A stretch of DNA of 46,709 bases from Jiangella ureilytica (lineage in GTDB: Bacteria > Actinomycetota > Actinomycetes > Jiangellales > Jiangellaceae): assembly GCF_004348545.1 (NCBI RefSeq), contig NZ_SMKL01000047.1, positions 1 to 46,709 on the forward strand. The letters run 5' to 3'. The notes under the pieces are model-generated. The model worked only from the letters and a program-made list of their open reading frames with translations, made no database searches and was not told the DNA's origin. Below, piece after piece: positions 1 to 6,512 of this stretch. The translations under genes were made by a program, and so were the position numbers. The number at the start of each line of letters is the position of its first letter. Position 1 is the first letter of the stretch.

Positions 1-2
1 CC

Positions 3-491
3 CCGACGCTGCCACCGGGCATGCGCCAGCCCGAACCCGTCACCGTCCCCGACCCCGCCACGGTCGACGGCGGCGACCCGACCGCCGTCGCCGTCGCGGC
101 GCTGACCGCGGCCTACAGCTTCGACACCGCGCACGACGCGTCGTCGGCCGACGCCATGGACCGGGCGCAGACCTGGCTCGCTGCGCCGTACGACTCCTCC
201 GCCTACGACCTCGACGGCCTGCGCCAAGACGTCGAGCGCGACTGGGAGCGCTGGTCCCAGCACCAGGCGTTCGCCTCGATCAACGGCATCGAGCCGCACA
301 CCACCGACGTCGACACCCCCGACACCGCCACGCGCGCCGAGCGCCGGTTCTACGTCCGCATGACGCCCATCGGCCGCGACGCGTGGAACGGCCCGCTCGT
401 CGAGCACCAGTGGTTCGCGTTCCTCGAGCGCGCGTCGGCCGGCGACCCGTGGCGCGTCGTCGGGCTGCAGACGCCGCTGGCGCATCGCTGA
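3..491 (+). CDS. 3' part of a conjugation-like (TcpC/VirB8-type) protein, 5' end outside window
   Basis: The reading frame is open from the first complete codon at base 3 to a TGA at 489-491, so the gene almost certainly begins upstream of the window; the first internal ATG is at base 21. About 163 residues are visible. They begin with a Pro/Val/Asp-rich stretch and end in an alpha+beta domain rich in Trp and Arg (AERRFYVRM, HQWFAFLER, WRVVGLQTPL). That pattern recalls the extracytoplasmic NTF2-like domains of TcpC/VirB8 proteins of conjugation machines, which sit behind one membrane anchor. An FtsK-type ATPase follows 81 bases later on the same strand, which fits a conjugation-like cluster. 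The assignment is inferred from fold-like sequence features only; no catalytic residue is expected. Confidence 0.6.
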   Translation, partial: PTLPPGMRQPEPVTVPDPATVDGGDPTAVAVAALTAAYSFDTAHDASSADAMDRAQTWLAAPYDSSAYDLDGLRQDVERDWERWSQHQAFASINGIEPHTTDVDTPDTATRAERRFYVRMTPIGRDAWNGPLVEHQWFAFLERASAGDPWRVVGLQTPLAHR

Positions 492-572
492 GCCGTCCCC
501 TTGTCACAACACCCCCGCAAGACGCACCTTCGAAGACGAGGACACGAACGCACCGAACGAGAGGCAGCCGGC

Positions 573-2450
573 GTGGCGCGACATGACCCGGTCGAGTCCT
601 TCACCACCGGCTCCGGACCCCCGGAGCCTGAGGCGAAGGACGACAGGTTCGCGTCGGCGCGCCCGGCCGGGCCCACCATCAAGGGCTTCACGCCCGCGCA
701 GCTCACGGCCACCGCCATCGGCACGGTCCTCCTGGCCGTCAGCCTGTGGGCCATCCTCGCCAGCCTCGACCAGGCGGTCATCGGCGTGCTGTTCCTGCTG
801 CCGACACTGGCCTGCGCCTGCGCGTTCTACGCGGTGGGCGTGCGCCGGCGCATGCGCCAGGGGGTCATCGACGAGCTGGCCGAGGTGCTGGCCCGGCACA
901 TCGGCGTGCCCGACGCGACCTACCTCGACATCGACGCGCGGCAGTGGCAGGGTCGCGGCTGGGTCGGCGTGCCGCACGTGCTGAACATCCAGTACCCCAC
1001 CGAGGTCGACGACTCCGCACCCGACTGGGCCTCCGGCGTCGCCGAGGCCGTGCATGCGCAGCTGGACGAGCAGTACACCGTCGGGCGGCACAACGTCCGC
1101 GGCCACCGGCTCACCCTGCGCGACCCCACCCGCACCGGCGGTACCCTGACGCCCGAACCGGCCGCCCGGGCCGACCGCGCCCGCGACGCCGTCCGCCGGG
1201 CACTGCCCGAGACGGTGGCCCGGCCGGTTCCCACACAGGCCGACCTCACGTCGTGGCTGGTCCCCCTGGGCGTCGACGGCGCCGGCACCCGGGTCGGCTG
1301 GAACCTGGCCGCGCCGCAGGGTCACCTGCTGGTGCTCGGCCGGTCCGGCGCCGGCAAGCGCGTGCTGCTCACCGGCATCGTCGTCGAGGCGGCGGCGCGC
1401 GGCTGGCCGGTGTGGATCATCGACCACCGCCGGGTCGACCTGCTGGGCGTGCGCGACTGGCCGAACGTGCAGATCGTCGCGTCCACGCTCGACGACCAGA
1501 TCGTCGTGCTCAACCAGGCCTGGCGCGAGATGGAGGGCCGGGTCGCGCTCATCGAGTCCGGGTCCAGCCGCACCGAGCTCGAGCCGCTGGTCGTCGTCGT
1601 CCACCACTTCCGCGAGTTCGCGTCCGCCGTGGCCGACGCCGCCAACCGCGCCGGCCAGGGCCCCGCCGCCGCGTCGCTCGCCCTCGACCGCGTCAACGAC
1701 CTGCTGCGCCACGGCCGGCAGGTCAACGTCTACGTCGTCCTGAGCATCCAGCGCGCCGACGACCCCTTGCTGCGCGAGGAGAACCGCGACGAGGTCGGCA
1801 CCGTCGTCGCGCTCGGCCGGCTCGACAACCGCGCCGCGTCCACCCTGTGGAGCGGCAACGTGCCCGCGGAGCAGGCCGAACCGGTGCCCGGCCGGGCCAC
1901 CGTGCAGGCCGGCGACGGCACGCCGGTGCTCATCCAGTGCTTCTGGACGCCCGACCCGCGCGAGGCCCGCCGCGTCAACGACGAACAGGACCTCTACCTG
2001 CTCGACGCCCTGCGGCCCAACGTCGTCACGCACCCGGTGCTGCATGTGCAGCGGTCGCGGGCGCTGACCGACAGTCCCGAGGCGTCGTGGCGGGTCAACC
2101 TCAACGCCGATCTCGCCGAGGGCTACGGCTCCAGCACGTCCAGCCTGGCCGACTGGAGTCGCGCCCGCACCGGTGGCTCGTCCGGCGGCTCGGCGGGCGG
2201 TTCGGCCACCATCGCTCAGACCGAGGCGGCCGGCTGGTCCGAGATGGTCATGGTGTCGCAGCTGCAGGTGGGCAGCCTCGCCCGCCTCGACGACGACACC
2301 GGCTGGGTCATCATCGAGCAGGTCGAGCCGGTCCAGAACGACGGCACCAAGCTGCTGATCCGCTGGCGTGGCAACGACGGCGCCGGCTCCCAGATGGTGT
2401 CGCGAACCCGCGCGGTGCGCATCCGGCACCTCAACGACGGCATCTACTAG
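573..2450 (+). CDS. Membrane-anchored FtsK/SpoIIIE-type ATPase with degenerate Walker B
   Basis: This encodes 625 residues from GTG 573, which has GAGAGG 7-12 bases upstream; a TTG at 501 in the same frame would add 24 residues but has no ribosome site. Two hydrophobic segments near residues 42-62 and 67-87 anchor it. The motor domain has a Walker A motif (GRSGAGKR, 256-263). A later strand, YVVLSIQRADD, matches the sensor strand of FtsK motors with its conserved Gln. The Walker B strand reads LVVVVHHFREF: the acidic pair is replaced by His344-His345, so ATP hydrolysis may be lost or altered. A Gly/Ser linker near 533-546 leads to a small beta-rich C-terminal domain. FtsK/TcpA relatives pump DNA or drive secretion at the membrane. 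The downstream membrane gene starts 17 bases later, suggesting an operon. Confidence 0.85.
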   Translation: MARHDPVESFTTGSGPPEPEAKDDRFASARPAGPTIKGFTPAQLTATAIGTVLLAVSLWAILASLDQAVIGVLFLLPTLACACAFYAVGVRRRMRQGVIDELAEVLARHIGVPDATYLDIDARQWQGRGWVGVPHVLNIQYPTEVDDSAPDWASGVAEAVHAQLDEQYTVGRHNVRGHRLTLRDPTRTGGTLTPEPAARADRARDAVRRALPETVARPVPTQADLTSWLVPLGVDGAGTRVGWNLAAPQGHLLVLGRSGAGKRVLLTGIVVEAAARGWPVWIIDHRRVDLLGVRDWPNVQIVASTLDDQIVVLNQAWREMEGRVALIESGSSRTELEPLVVVVHHFREFASAVADAANRAGQGPAAASLALDRVNDLLRHGRQVNVYVVLSIQRADDPLLREENRDEVGTVVALGRLDNRAASTLWSGNVPAEQAEPVPGRATVQAGDGTPVLIQCFWTPDPREARRVNDEQDLYLLDALRPNVVTHPVLHVQRSRALTDSPEASWRVNLNADLAEGYGSSTSSLADWSRARTGGSSGGSAGGSATIAQTEAAGWSEMVMVSQLQVGSLARLDDDTGWVIIEQVEPVQNDGTKLLIRWRGNDGAGSQMVSRTRAVRIRHLNDGIY

Positions 2451-2467
2451 GGGCAGGGACGCCGACC

Positions 2468-2776
2468 ATGGCCGACAACGTCTCCGACAACGACCTCTTC
2501 GTGATGTTCCTGGCCGCGCCGCTGGCGCTGCCGGTTGCCGCGCCGCTGGTGTTCAGCTCGTGGGAGGAAGGCCGCGAGTGGATGATCGAACGCGGCTTCA
2601 TCGCCTCGCCCGAGGACGCCGTGTGGGAGGTGCCCGGCTGGGAGGGCGCCGGCGTCAGCGGCGCCCACGTCGTCCTGGGCGTCTGCCTCATCGTGCTGGT
2701 CCTCGCCCTCGGCTCGGTCGTCTCGCGGCGCAACAGGAGCAGGAGGATCGACACCGAGGGCTGGGGCCAGGGCTGA
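2468..2776 (+). CDS. Small two-TM membrane protein
   Basis: This 102-residue protein begins at ATG 2468, 17 bases after the FtsK-like gene, with a purine-rich GGGCAGGG ribosome site just after that gene's stop. It has a hydrophobic segment near residues 10-29 and another near 66-86, joined by an acidic, Trp-containing loop (WMIERGF, WEVPGWEG). A basic RRNRSRR stretch follows the second segment, so that end probably faces the cytoplasm. I do not recognise the family. Its position as the last gene of a cluster with an FtsK-type ATPase and a TcpC-like protein suggests it is an accessory membrane subunit of the same machine. It ends 14 bases from the end of the convergent acetyltransferase gene. 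Confidence 0.7.
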   Translation: MADNVSDNDLFVMFLAAPLALPVAAPLVFSSWEEGREWMIERGFIASPEDAVWEVPGWEGAGVSGAHVVLGVCLIVLVLALGSVVSRRNRSRRIDTEGWGQG

Positions 2777-2790
2777 CGCTCGGGCCTGCC

Positions 2791-4023
2791 TCAGAAGATC
2801 TCCACGGTCACCGGTGCGCGGTGCCAGCCGAACGCGGTCGCGGTGCGCGCCACTGCGCCCGGGGTCCGCTCGGTGACCAGGCCGCCGGCCGCTAGCGTGG
2901 CCGCCGAGACGCCGCCCAGGTAGAGCGAGCCGAGCGCGCGGACGTCCAGCGCCAGGTCGGCCTCGGCGTCGGTACGTGTGACCTCGGCCGACTCGACGGA
3001 CCCGGCCAGCCGCCACCGGCCCGCGTTGCCGGGGAAGGCGTCGTCGGCGACCTCGAGCACGACGTCGACGGGTGCGGCGTAGCGGCGAGCGGCCAGCGCG
3101 CCGGCGACGTCGAGGATGCGGACCCACAGCGAGCCGTCGGCCGACCCGACCAGGCCGTCGGGGTTGGTGACCAGGTGCGGCAGCGGGTCGTCGACGGGCC
3201 CGTGCGTGTACTTGACCGTGCGCACGAGGTCGATGGTCGTGAGGAACCGCCAGAGCGCGGCGTGCGCCTCGGGCGTCTCGGCCAGCAGCTCGGTGATGCG
3301 CACCTCGCCGTCGGGACCGGTGTCGCCCCAGCCGGCCTTGGTGCGGTAGCGCGCATAGCCGCGGACGCCGCCGTCGTCCTCGAACAGGACGGTGCGCTCC
3401 GCGGTCATGCCGCGCCGCCAGGCCTTGGGGTCGGCGGTGAGGTACTCCCACCACTTGCCCGGCCGGCTGGACAGCCCGGGCCGCGCGGCGCGGATGCGGT
3501 CGTAGACGGGCACGATGACGTCGAGGACGTCGCGGGTGACGGCACGCCGCAGCCGGGCGCCGTCGGGCAGGGCGCCGACCACCGAGGTGTCGCGGACGGA
3601 GATCTCGTACGACACCCGCGACGACGCGAGCCCGTAGCCGTACCGTCCGTAGATGGCGCCCTCGCTGGCCCACAGCACCGCGAAAGGCTCGGTGCCGCGG
3701 CCGTGCGCCTCGGTGAGCATGGCGTTCATGAGCGCCGTCAGCACGCCGCGCCGCCGGTGGGTCGCCGCCACCCCGACGCCGGTGACGTGCGCGGCCGGGA
3801 CGACCGCGCCCGGGACGCTCATGTCGCGCGTGATGACCAGTCCCGAGCCCACGATGCTGCCCGCGTCGGTCATCAGCTGCGTCCGGTCGGGCTCGAACAC
3901 CAGCCGGTTCAGGTCGGCGGTGTCGTCGTCGACGTCGTCGAGGAAGGCGCCGTGGATGTGCGCCTCGAGCTCCGTGTAGTCGTCGTCGGTGGCGGTTCGG
4001 AGTACCAGCTGGTCGTTCGTCAC
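2791..4023 (-). CDS. Eis-type GNAT N-acetyltransferase
   Basis: This 410-residue protein has the length and layout of the Eis family: an N-terminal GNAT domain, a second degenerate GNAT-like domain, and a C-terminal sterol-carrier-like domain. The acetyl-CoA loop is visible near residues 83-96 (VGVAATHRRRGVL). The tyrosine-rich IYGRYGYG motif at 124-131 matches the region that holds the catalytic Tyr in Eis. The chain ends in Phe410; in mycobacterial Eis the C-terminal carboxylate is a catalytic base, and Eis also ends in Phe. Family members acetylate amines such as lysine side chains or aminoglycosides; the substrate here is unknown. Translation starts at GTG 4023 with AAGGA a few bases upstream. 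It faces the plus-strand ATPase cluster and lies downstream of the coiled-coil genes on the minus strand. Confidence 0.88.
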   Translation of the reverse strand: MTNDQLVLRTATDDDYTELEAHIHGAFLDDVDDDTADLNRLVFEPDRTQLMTDAGSIVGSGLVITRDMSVPGAVVPAAHVTGVGVAATHRRRGVLTALMNAMLTEAHGRGTEPFAVLWASEGAIYGRYGYGLASSRVSYEISVRDTSVVGALPDGARLRRAVTRDVLDVIVPVYDRIRAARPGLSSRPGKWWEYLTADPKAWRRGMTAERTVLFEDDGGVRGYARYRTKAGWGDTGPDGEVRITELLAETPEAHAALWRFLTTIDLVRTVKYTHGPVDDPLPHLVTNPDGLVGSADGSLWVRILDVAGALAARRYAAPVDVVLEVADDAFPGNAGRWRLAGSVESAEVTRTDAEADLALDVRALGSLYLGGVSAATLAAGGLVTERTPGAVARTATAFGWHRAPVTVEIF

Positions 4024-4081
4024 CGTCCTTGTCTAGCGCATGGCCCTTGGCCGGACCAGAGGTTTTCCGGGGCTTCGAGGT

Positions 4082-4480
4082 TCAGCCGGCCGCGAGCCGC
4101 TCGCGCTGCCGCTGCCGCTCGATCTCGTCGAGCGCCCGCCCGTGCGCGCGCCGCTTCGCCGTCAGCTCGCCGTCGACCTTCTGGCAGGCGGTCTTGAGCA
4201 GCTCGACGATCTGGTTCCAGCGCTCGGCGAGGGCCGTGCGGGCGGCGGCGAACGCGGAGTCGATGGCGGTGTCGAGCCGGCCGCGGATGGCGGCGTCGTC
4301 GGGGAGCGCCTCGGCGGTCTTCGCGGCGAGCCGCTGCCGCACGTGGGCGAGGTCGGCCTCGGTGTCGTCGCGGGCGCCGGCGGCCTGCGCGATGGCCGCC
4401 CGCAGCGCCGCGAGCGACTTCTCGAGCGCCCGGATCTCGCCCTCGAGCTGATCGGCGACCTTCATGGACGGCAGGTACAC
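4082..4480 (-). CDS. Small coiled-coil protein, last gene of FtsK-like cluster
   Basis: This 132-residue protein (GTG 4480), or 127 residues from ATG 4465, is almost entirely helical, rich in Ala, Glu, Arg and Leu. Long heptad-like stretches (LEGEIRALEKSLAALRAAIA and the Arg-rich end) predict a coiled coil. There is no signal peptide, membrane segment or enzyme motif. Its start lies 2 bases after the stop of the upstream coiled-coil gene, so the two are probably co-translated. I do not recognise the family. Neither start has a strong ribosome site, which favours coupling to the upstream gene. It is probably a structural or adaptor subunit that works with the upstream coiled-coil protein. Confidence 0.7.
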   Translation of the reverse strand: MYLPSMKVADQLEGEIRALEKSLAALRAAIAQAAGARDDTEADLAHVRQRLAAKTAEALPDDAAIRGRLDTAIDSAFAAARTALAERWNQIVELLKTACQKVDGELTAKRRAHGRALDEIERQRQRERLAAG

Positions 4481-4482
4481 CG

Positions 4483-5088
4483 CTACCGCCGGGCGACGTG
4501 GACGGCCTCGTGGCCGCGGTCGCGGATGGCCCTGGCAGCCGCCGGGATGACCTGGCCGAGCCGCTTCTTGACCTGCGCGAGGTTGGTGGTGACCTGGCCG
4601 GCGCCCTTGGTGATCTGCTCGCCGCTGTCGAGGATCTGGTCGGTGCTGCGGCCGATCTGCTGGGCACCGTCGGCGATGCCGTCGACCGCGCGCTCGAGCT
4701 GGTCGGCGCTCTGGCGCAGGCTGTCGGTGAACCGGGTGACCTGTGCGGCGATGGGGCGGATCTGCGGCTCGAAGACGGCGGCGAGGTCGGTGTCGCCGCG
4801 CTGGAGGTCGTCGCAGGCCGCCTGGAGCAGCCGGGCGCCGTCCTCGGTGACGGCCGCGGCGCGTTCGAGCTCCTCGAACTTGGCCCGCGCGTTCTCGGCC
4901 CGGGCCCGCAGCCGCGCGGTGGCCGCCTTCGCCTCTTCGGCGGGCGCCCTGAGGTCGCGCAGCGCCTCGATGGCAGCATTGGCCTTCTGCTCCAGCTCGG
5001 TGAGCCCGCGCGAGGTCTCTTCGCCGCCGCGGGTGAGCCCCGCGGAGACGTCGATGAGGATCTCGCCGGATTCCTTGATGCTCGGCAT
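4483..5088 (-). CDS. Long coiled-coil protein of the FtsK-like cluster
   Basis: From ATG 5088 this encodes 201 residues. An ATG at 5121 would add 11, but 5088 has GAAGGG 9 bases upstream. The sequence is nearly all heptad-like helix: an N-terminal part with IKESGEILIDVSAGL, a central Ala/Arg/Glu coiled coil, and a C-terminal stretch of polar repeats (DGAQQIGRSTDQILDSGEQI) like the helical hairpins of SMC-like or methyl-accepting proteins. No membrane segment or signal peptide is seen. It lies 125 bases downstream of the two-TM repeat protein and almost abuts the next coiled-coil gene. A cytoplasmic scaffold or length-determining role is inference; the family is unknown to me. Confidence 0.72.
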   Translation of the reverse strand: MPSIKESGEILIDVSAGLTRGGEETSRGLTELEQKANAAIEALRDLRAPAEEAKAATARLRARAENARAKFEELERAAAVTEDGARLLQAACDDLQRGDTDLAAVFEPQIRPIAAQVTRFTDSLRQSADQLERAVDGIADGAQQIGRSTDQILDSGEQITKGAGQVTTNLAQVKKRLGQVIPAAARAIRDRGHEAVHVARR

Positions 5089-5143
5089 CGGACGCCGCCC
5101 TTCTGGGTCTGTGGCCCGCATCCGCCGGGATCGGTCGGGCCGT

Positions 5144-5155
5144 CTACATCTGTAG
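5144..5155. promoter_or_regulatory. Perfect 12-bp palindrome upstream of coiled-coil genes
   Basis: CTACA-TC-TGTAG is a perfect palindrome in the 125-base gap between the two-TM repeat protein and the coiled-coil gene that starts at 5088. Its position suggests an operator or a small hairpin separating two transcription units of the cluster. No binding protein can be named. Confidence 0.3.
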
Positions 5156-5213
5156 GTGGTTTCCGGACCGCGAATGTGACGCGTTGCGGCAATTCAGTGC
5201 GGGCCAGTGCGTC

Positions 5214-6512
5214 TCAGAGCGCGCCGGCGCCGATGTTCGCCGCCGCCAAGGCGAGCAGGGCCGGGCCGCCGATCTGGGCCGCATACCGCGCCAGCCCCAG
5301 CGGGTGCGGCCGGCGTGCGAGGCCGGCGCCGCGGCACACCCGCGGCGACCGGCGGGCGGCCGCCACCCCCACGCCGACGGCGACGACGACGAGCGTGCAG
5401 GCGGCGAGCAGCGCGAGCGACACGGCGGCCGACGTCCGCGTGCCGGCGACGACCATGACGGCGGCACCGGCCAGCCCGGCTCCGACCGCCGCGCCCAGGG
5501 AGACGCGCCTGGTCTGCTCGTCGCGGGCCGCCAGCCAGCCGGCGAACTCCTCTTCGGCCAGCCGCAGCGCGTCGCGACGGCGGCCGAGCGACGTCAGCGC
5601 TACACCGAGATCGGCGCCGCCACCCGAGCGGCGCAGCCGGTCGAGCCCGCCCGGGCCGGCGGTTCCCGAGCGGGGAACGCGGCCGTTGCCGGCGTGGGCG
5701 GTGCGGCCGCTGTCGTCAGCAGGCTCGGTGTCATGGCCGAGTGGGCGCGCCCGGCCGGGCTCACCCGTGCGGGGGGTGTGGCCGTTGCCGGGGTGGGCGG
5801 TGCGGCCGCTGTCGTCAGCAGGCTCGGTGTCATGGCCGAGTGGGCGCGCCCGGCCGGGCTCACCCGTGCGGGGGTTGTAACCGTTGCCGGCCTGGGCGGA
5901 CGGGACGCTGTGGTCGTCGGGTTCGGTGCCGTGGCCGGGCGGGCGCAACCGGGCGAGTCCGGCCGGGCTGACGGTCGCTGGGCGGGGACCGCGGCCGGTG
6001 CCGGAGCCGGCGGGGTGGCGGCCGTCGTCAGCAGGCTCGGTGTCGTGGCCGCGTAGGCGTGCCCGGCCGGGCTCACCCGGCCCGGGACCGCGGGCGTCGA
6101 GGTCGTCGTCGGCCGGATCGGGGAGGGCGAGGTCGGCCTCGGTCCCCCAGGTGGCCGGTGGGAGGGGGAGTCCGTGCGCGGCCCGGACGGCGGCGCAGTG
6201 GTCGAGGCCGTCGTCGGCGGCGAGGGCGGCGCGGTCGATGCCCCTCAGCCGGGACGTGGCCGTCAGCTCCCGCTGCTCGGTGTCCTCACGGGTGCCGGCG
6301 TCGTCGTTGCGCAGCAGCTGCTCGGTGCTCTGCACGGACGACGTGAACCGGGCCAGGGTGGCGCAGTAGGCCCGCATGGCCGGGCTGCGCGCCGGCTGCC
6401 CGGCCGGCCCGGCCGCCCTTCCGGCACCGCCCTGCCCTGCGGGAGCACCCTGCCCGGTCCGCGCCGCGGTGCCGTGGTCGCCGACCGCGCCGAACTCGAG
6501 GTCGGCGGTCAT
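5214..6512 (-). CDS. Two-TM protein with internal 33-residue repeats, coupled to EccC-like ATPase
   Basis: The ATG at 6512 overlaps the TGA of the large ATPase gene (ATGA), so the two are translationally coupled. The 432-residue product has a helical N-terminal third (MRAYCATLARFTSSV and following). A disordered Gly/Pro/Arg/Asp middle follows, with four copies of a roughly 33-residue unit (EPGRARPLGHDTEPADD and variants); the last two copies, near residues 212-277, are almost identical. A helix (LRLAEEEFAGWLAARDEQ) then leads into two membrane segments near 340-385, with a hydrophobic C terminus. No family is recognised. The layout suggests a membrane anchor with a long cytoplasmic tether for the soluble ATPase encoded just upstream. 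Confidence 0.75.
   Translation of the reverse strand: MTADLEFGAVGDHGTAARTGQGAPAGQGGAGRAAGPAGQPARSPAMRAYCATLARFTSSVQSTEQLLRNDDAGTREDTEQRELTATSRLRGIDRAALAADDGLDHCAAVRAAHGLPLPPATWGTEADLALPDPADDDLDARGPGPGEPGRARLRGHDTEPADDGRHPAGSGTGRGPRPATVSPAGLARLRPPGHGTEPDDHSVPSAQAGNGYNPRTGEPGRARPLGHDTEPADDSGRTAHPGNGHTPRTGEPGRARPLGHDTEPADDSGRTAHAGNGRVPRSGTAGPGGLDRLRRSGGGADLGVALTSLGRRRDALRLAEEEFAGWLAARDEQTRRVSLGAAVGAGLAGAAVMVVAGTRTSAAVSLALLAACTLVVVAVGVGVAAARRSPRVCRGAGLARRPHPLGLARYAAQIGGPALLALAAANIGAGAL
5681..5878. repeat. Tandem 99-bp direct repeat inside the two-TM protein gene
   Basis: Two adjacent 99-base units, 5681-5779 and 5780-5878, are identical over about the first 93 bases except for one C/G difference at the thirteenth base. 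They encode successive 33-residue units of the linker. Two more diverged copies lie at higher coordinates. The near identity indicates a recent duplication, or homogenisation that would allow the tether length to vary. Confidence 0.9.

Noticed and set aside
504-2429. 641-residue minus-strand reading frame under the FtsK-like gene
   Set aside because: It is antisense to a gene with clear motor motifs and has a Val/Gly/Asp-rich composition typical of GC-rich shadow frames; no domain is visible.
5681-5878. CRISPR array
   Set aside because: The units are 99-base in-frame direct repeats without spacers and no cas genes are present.
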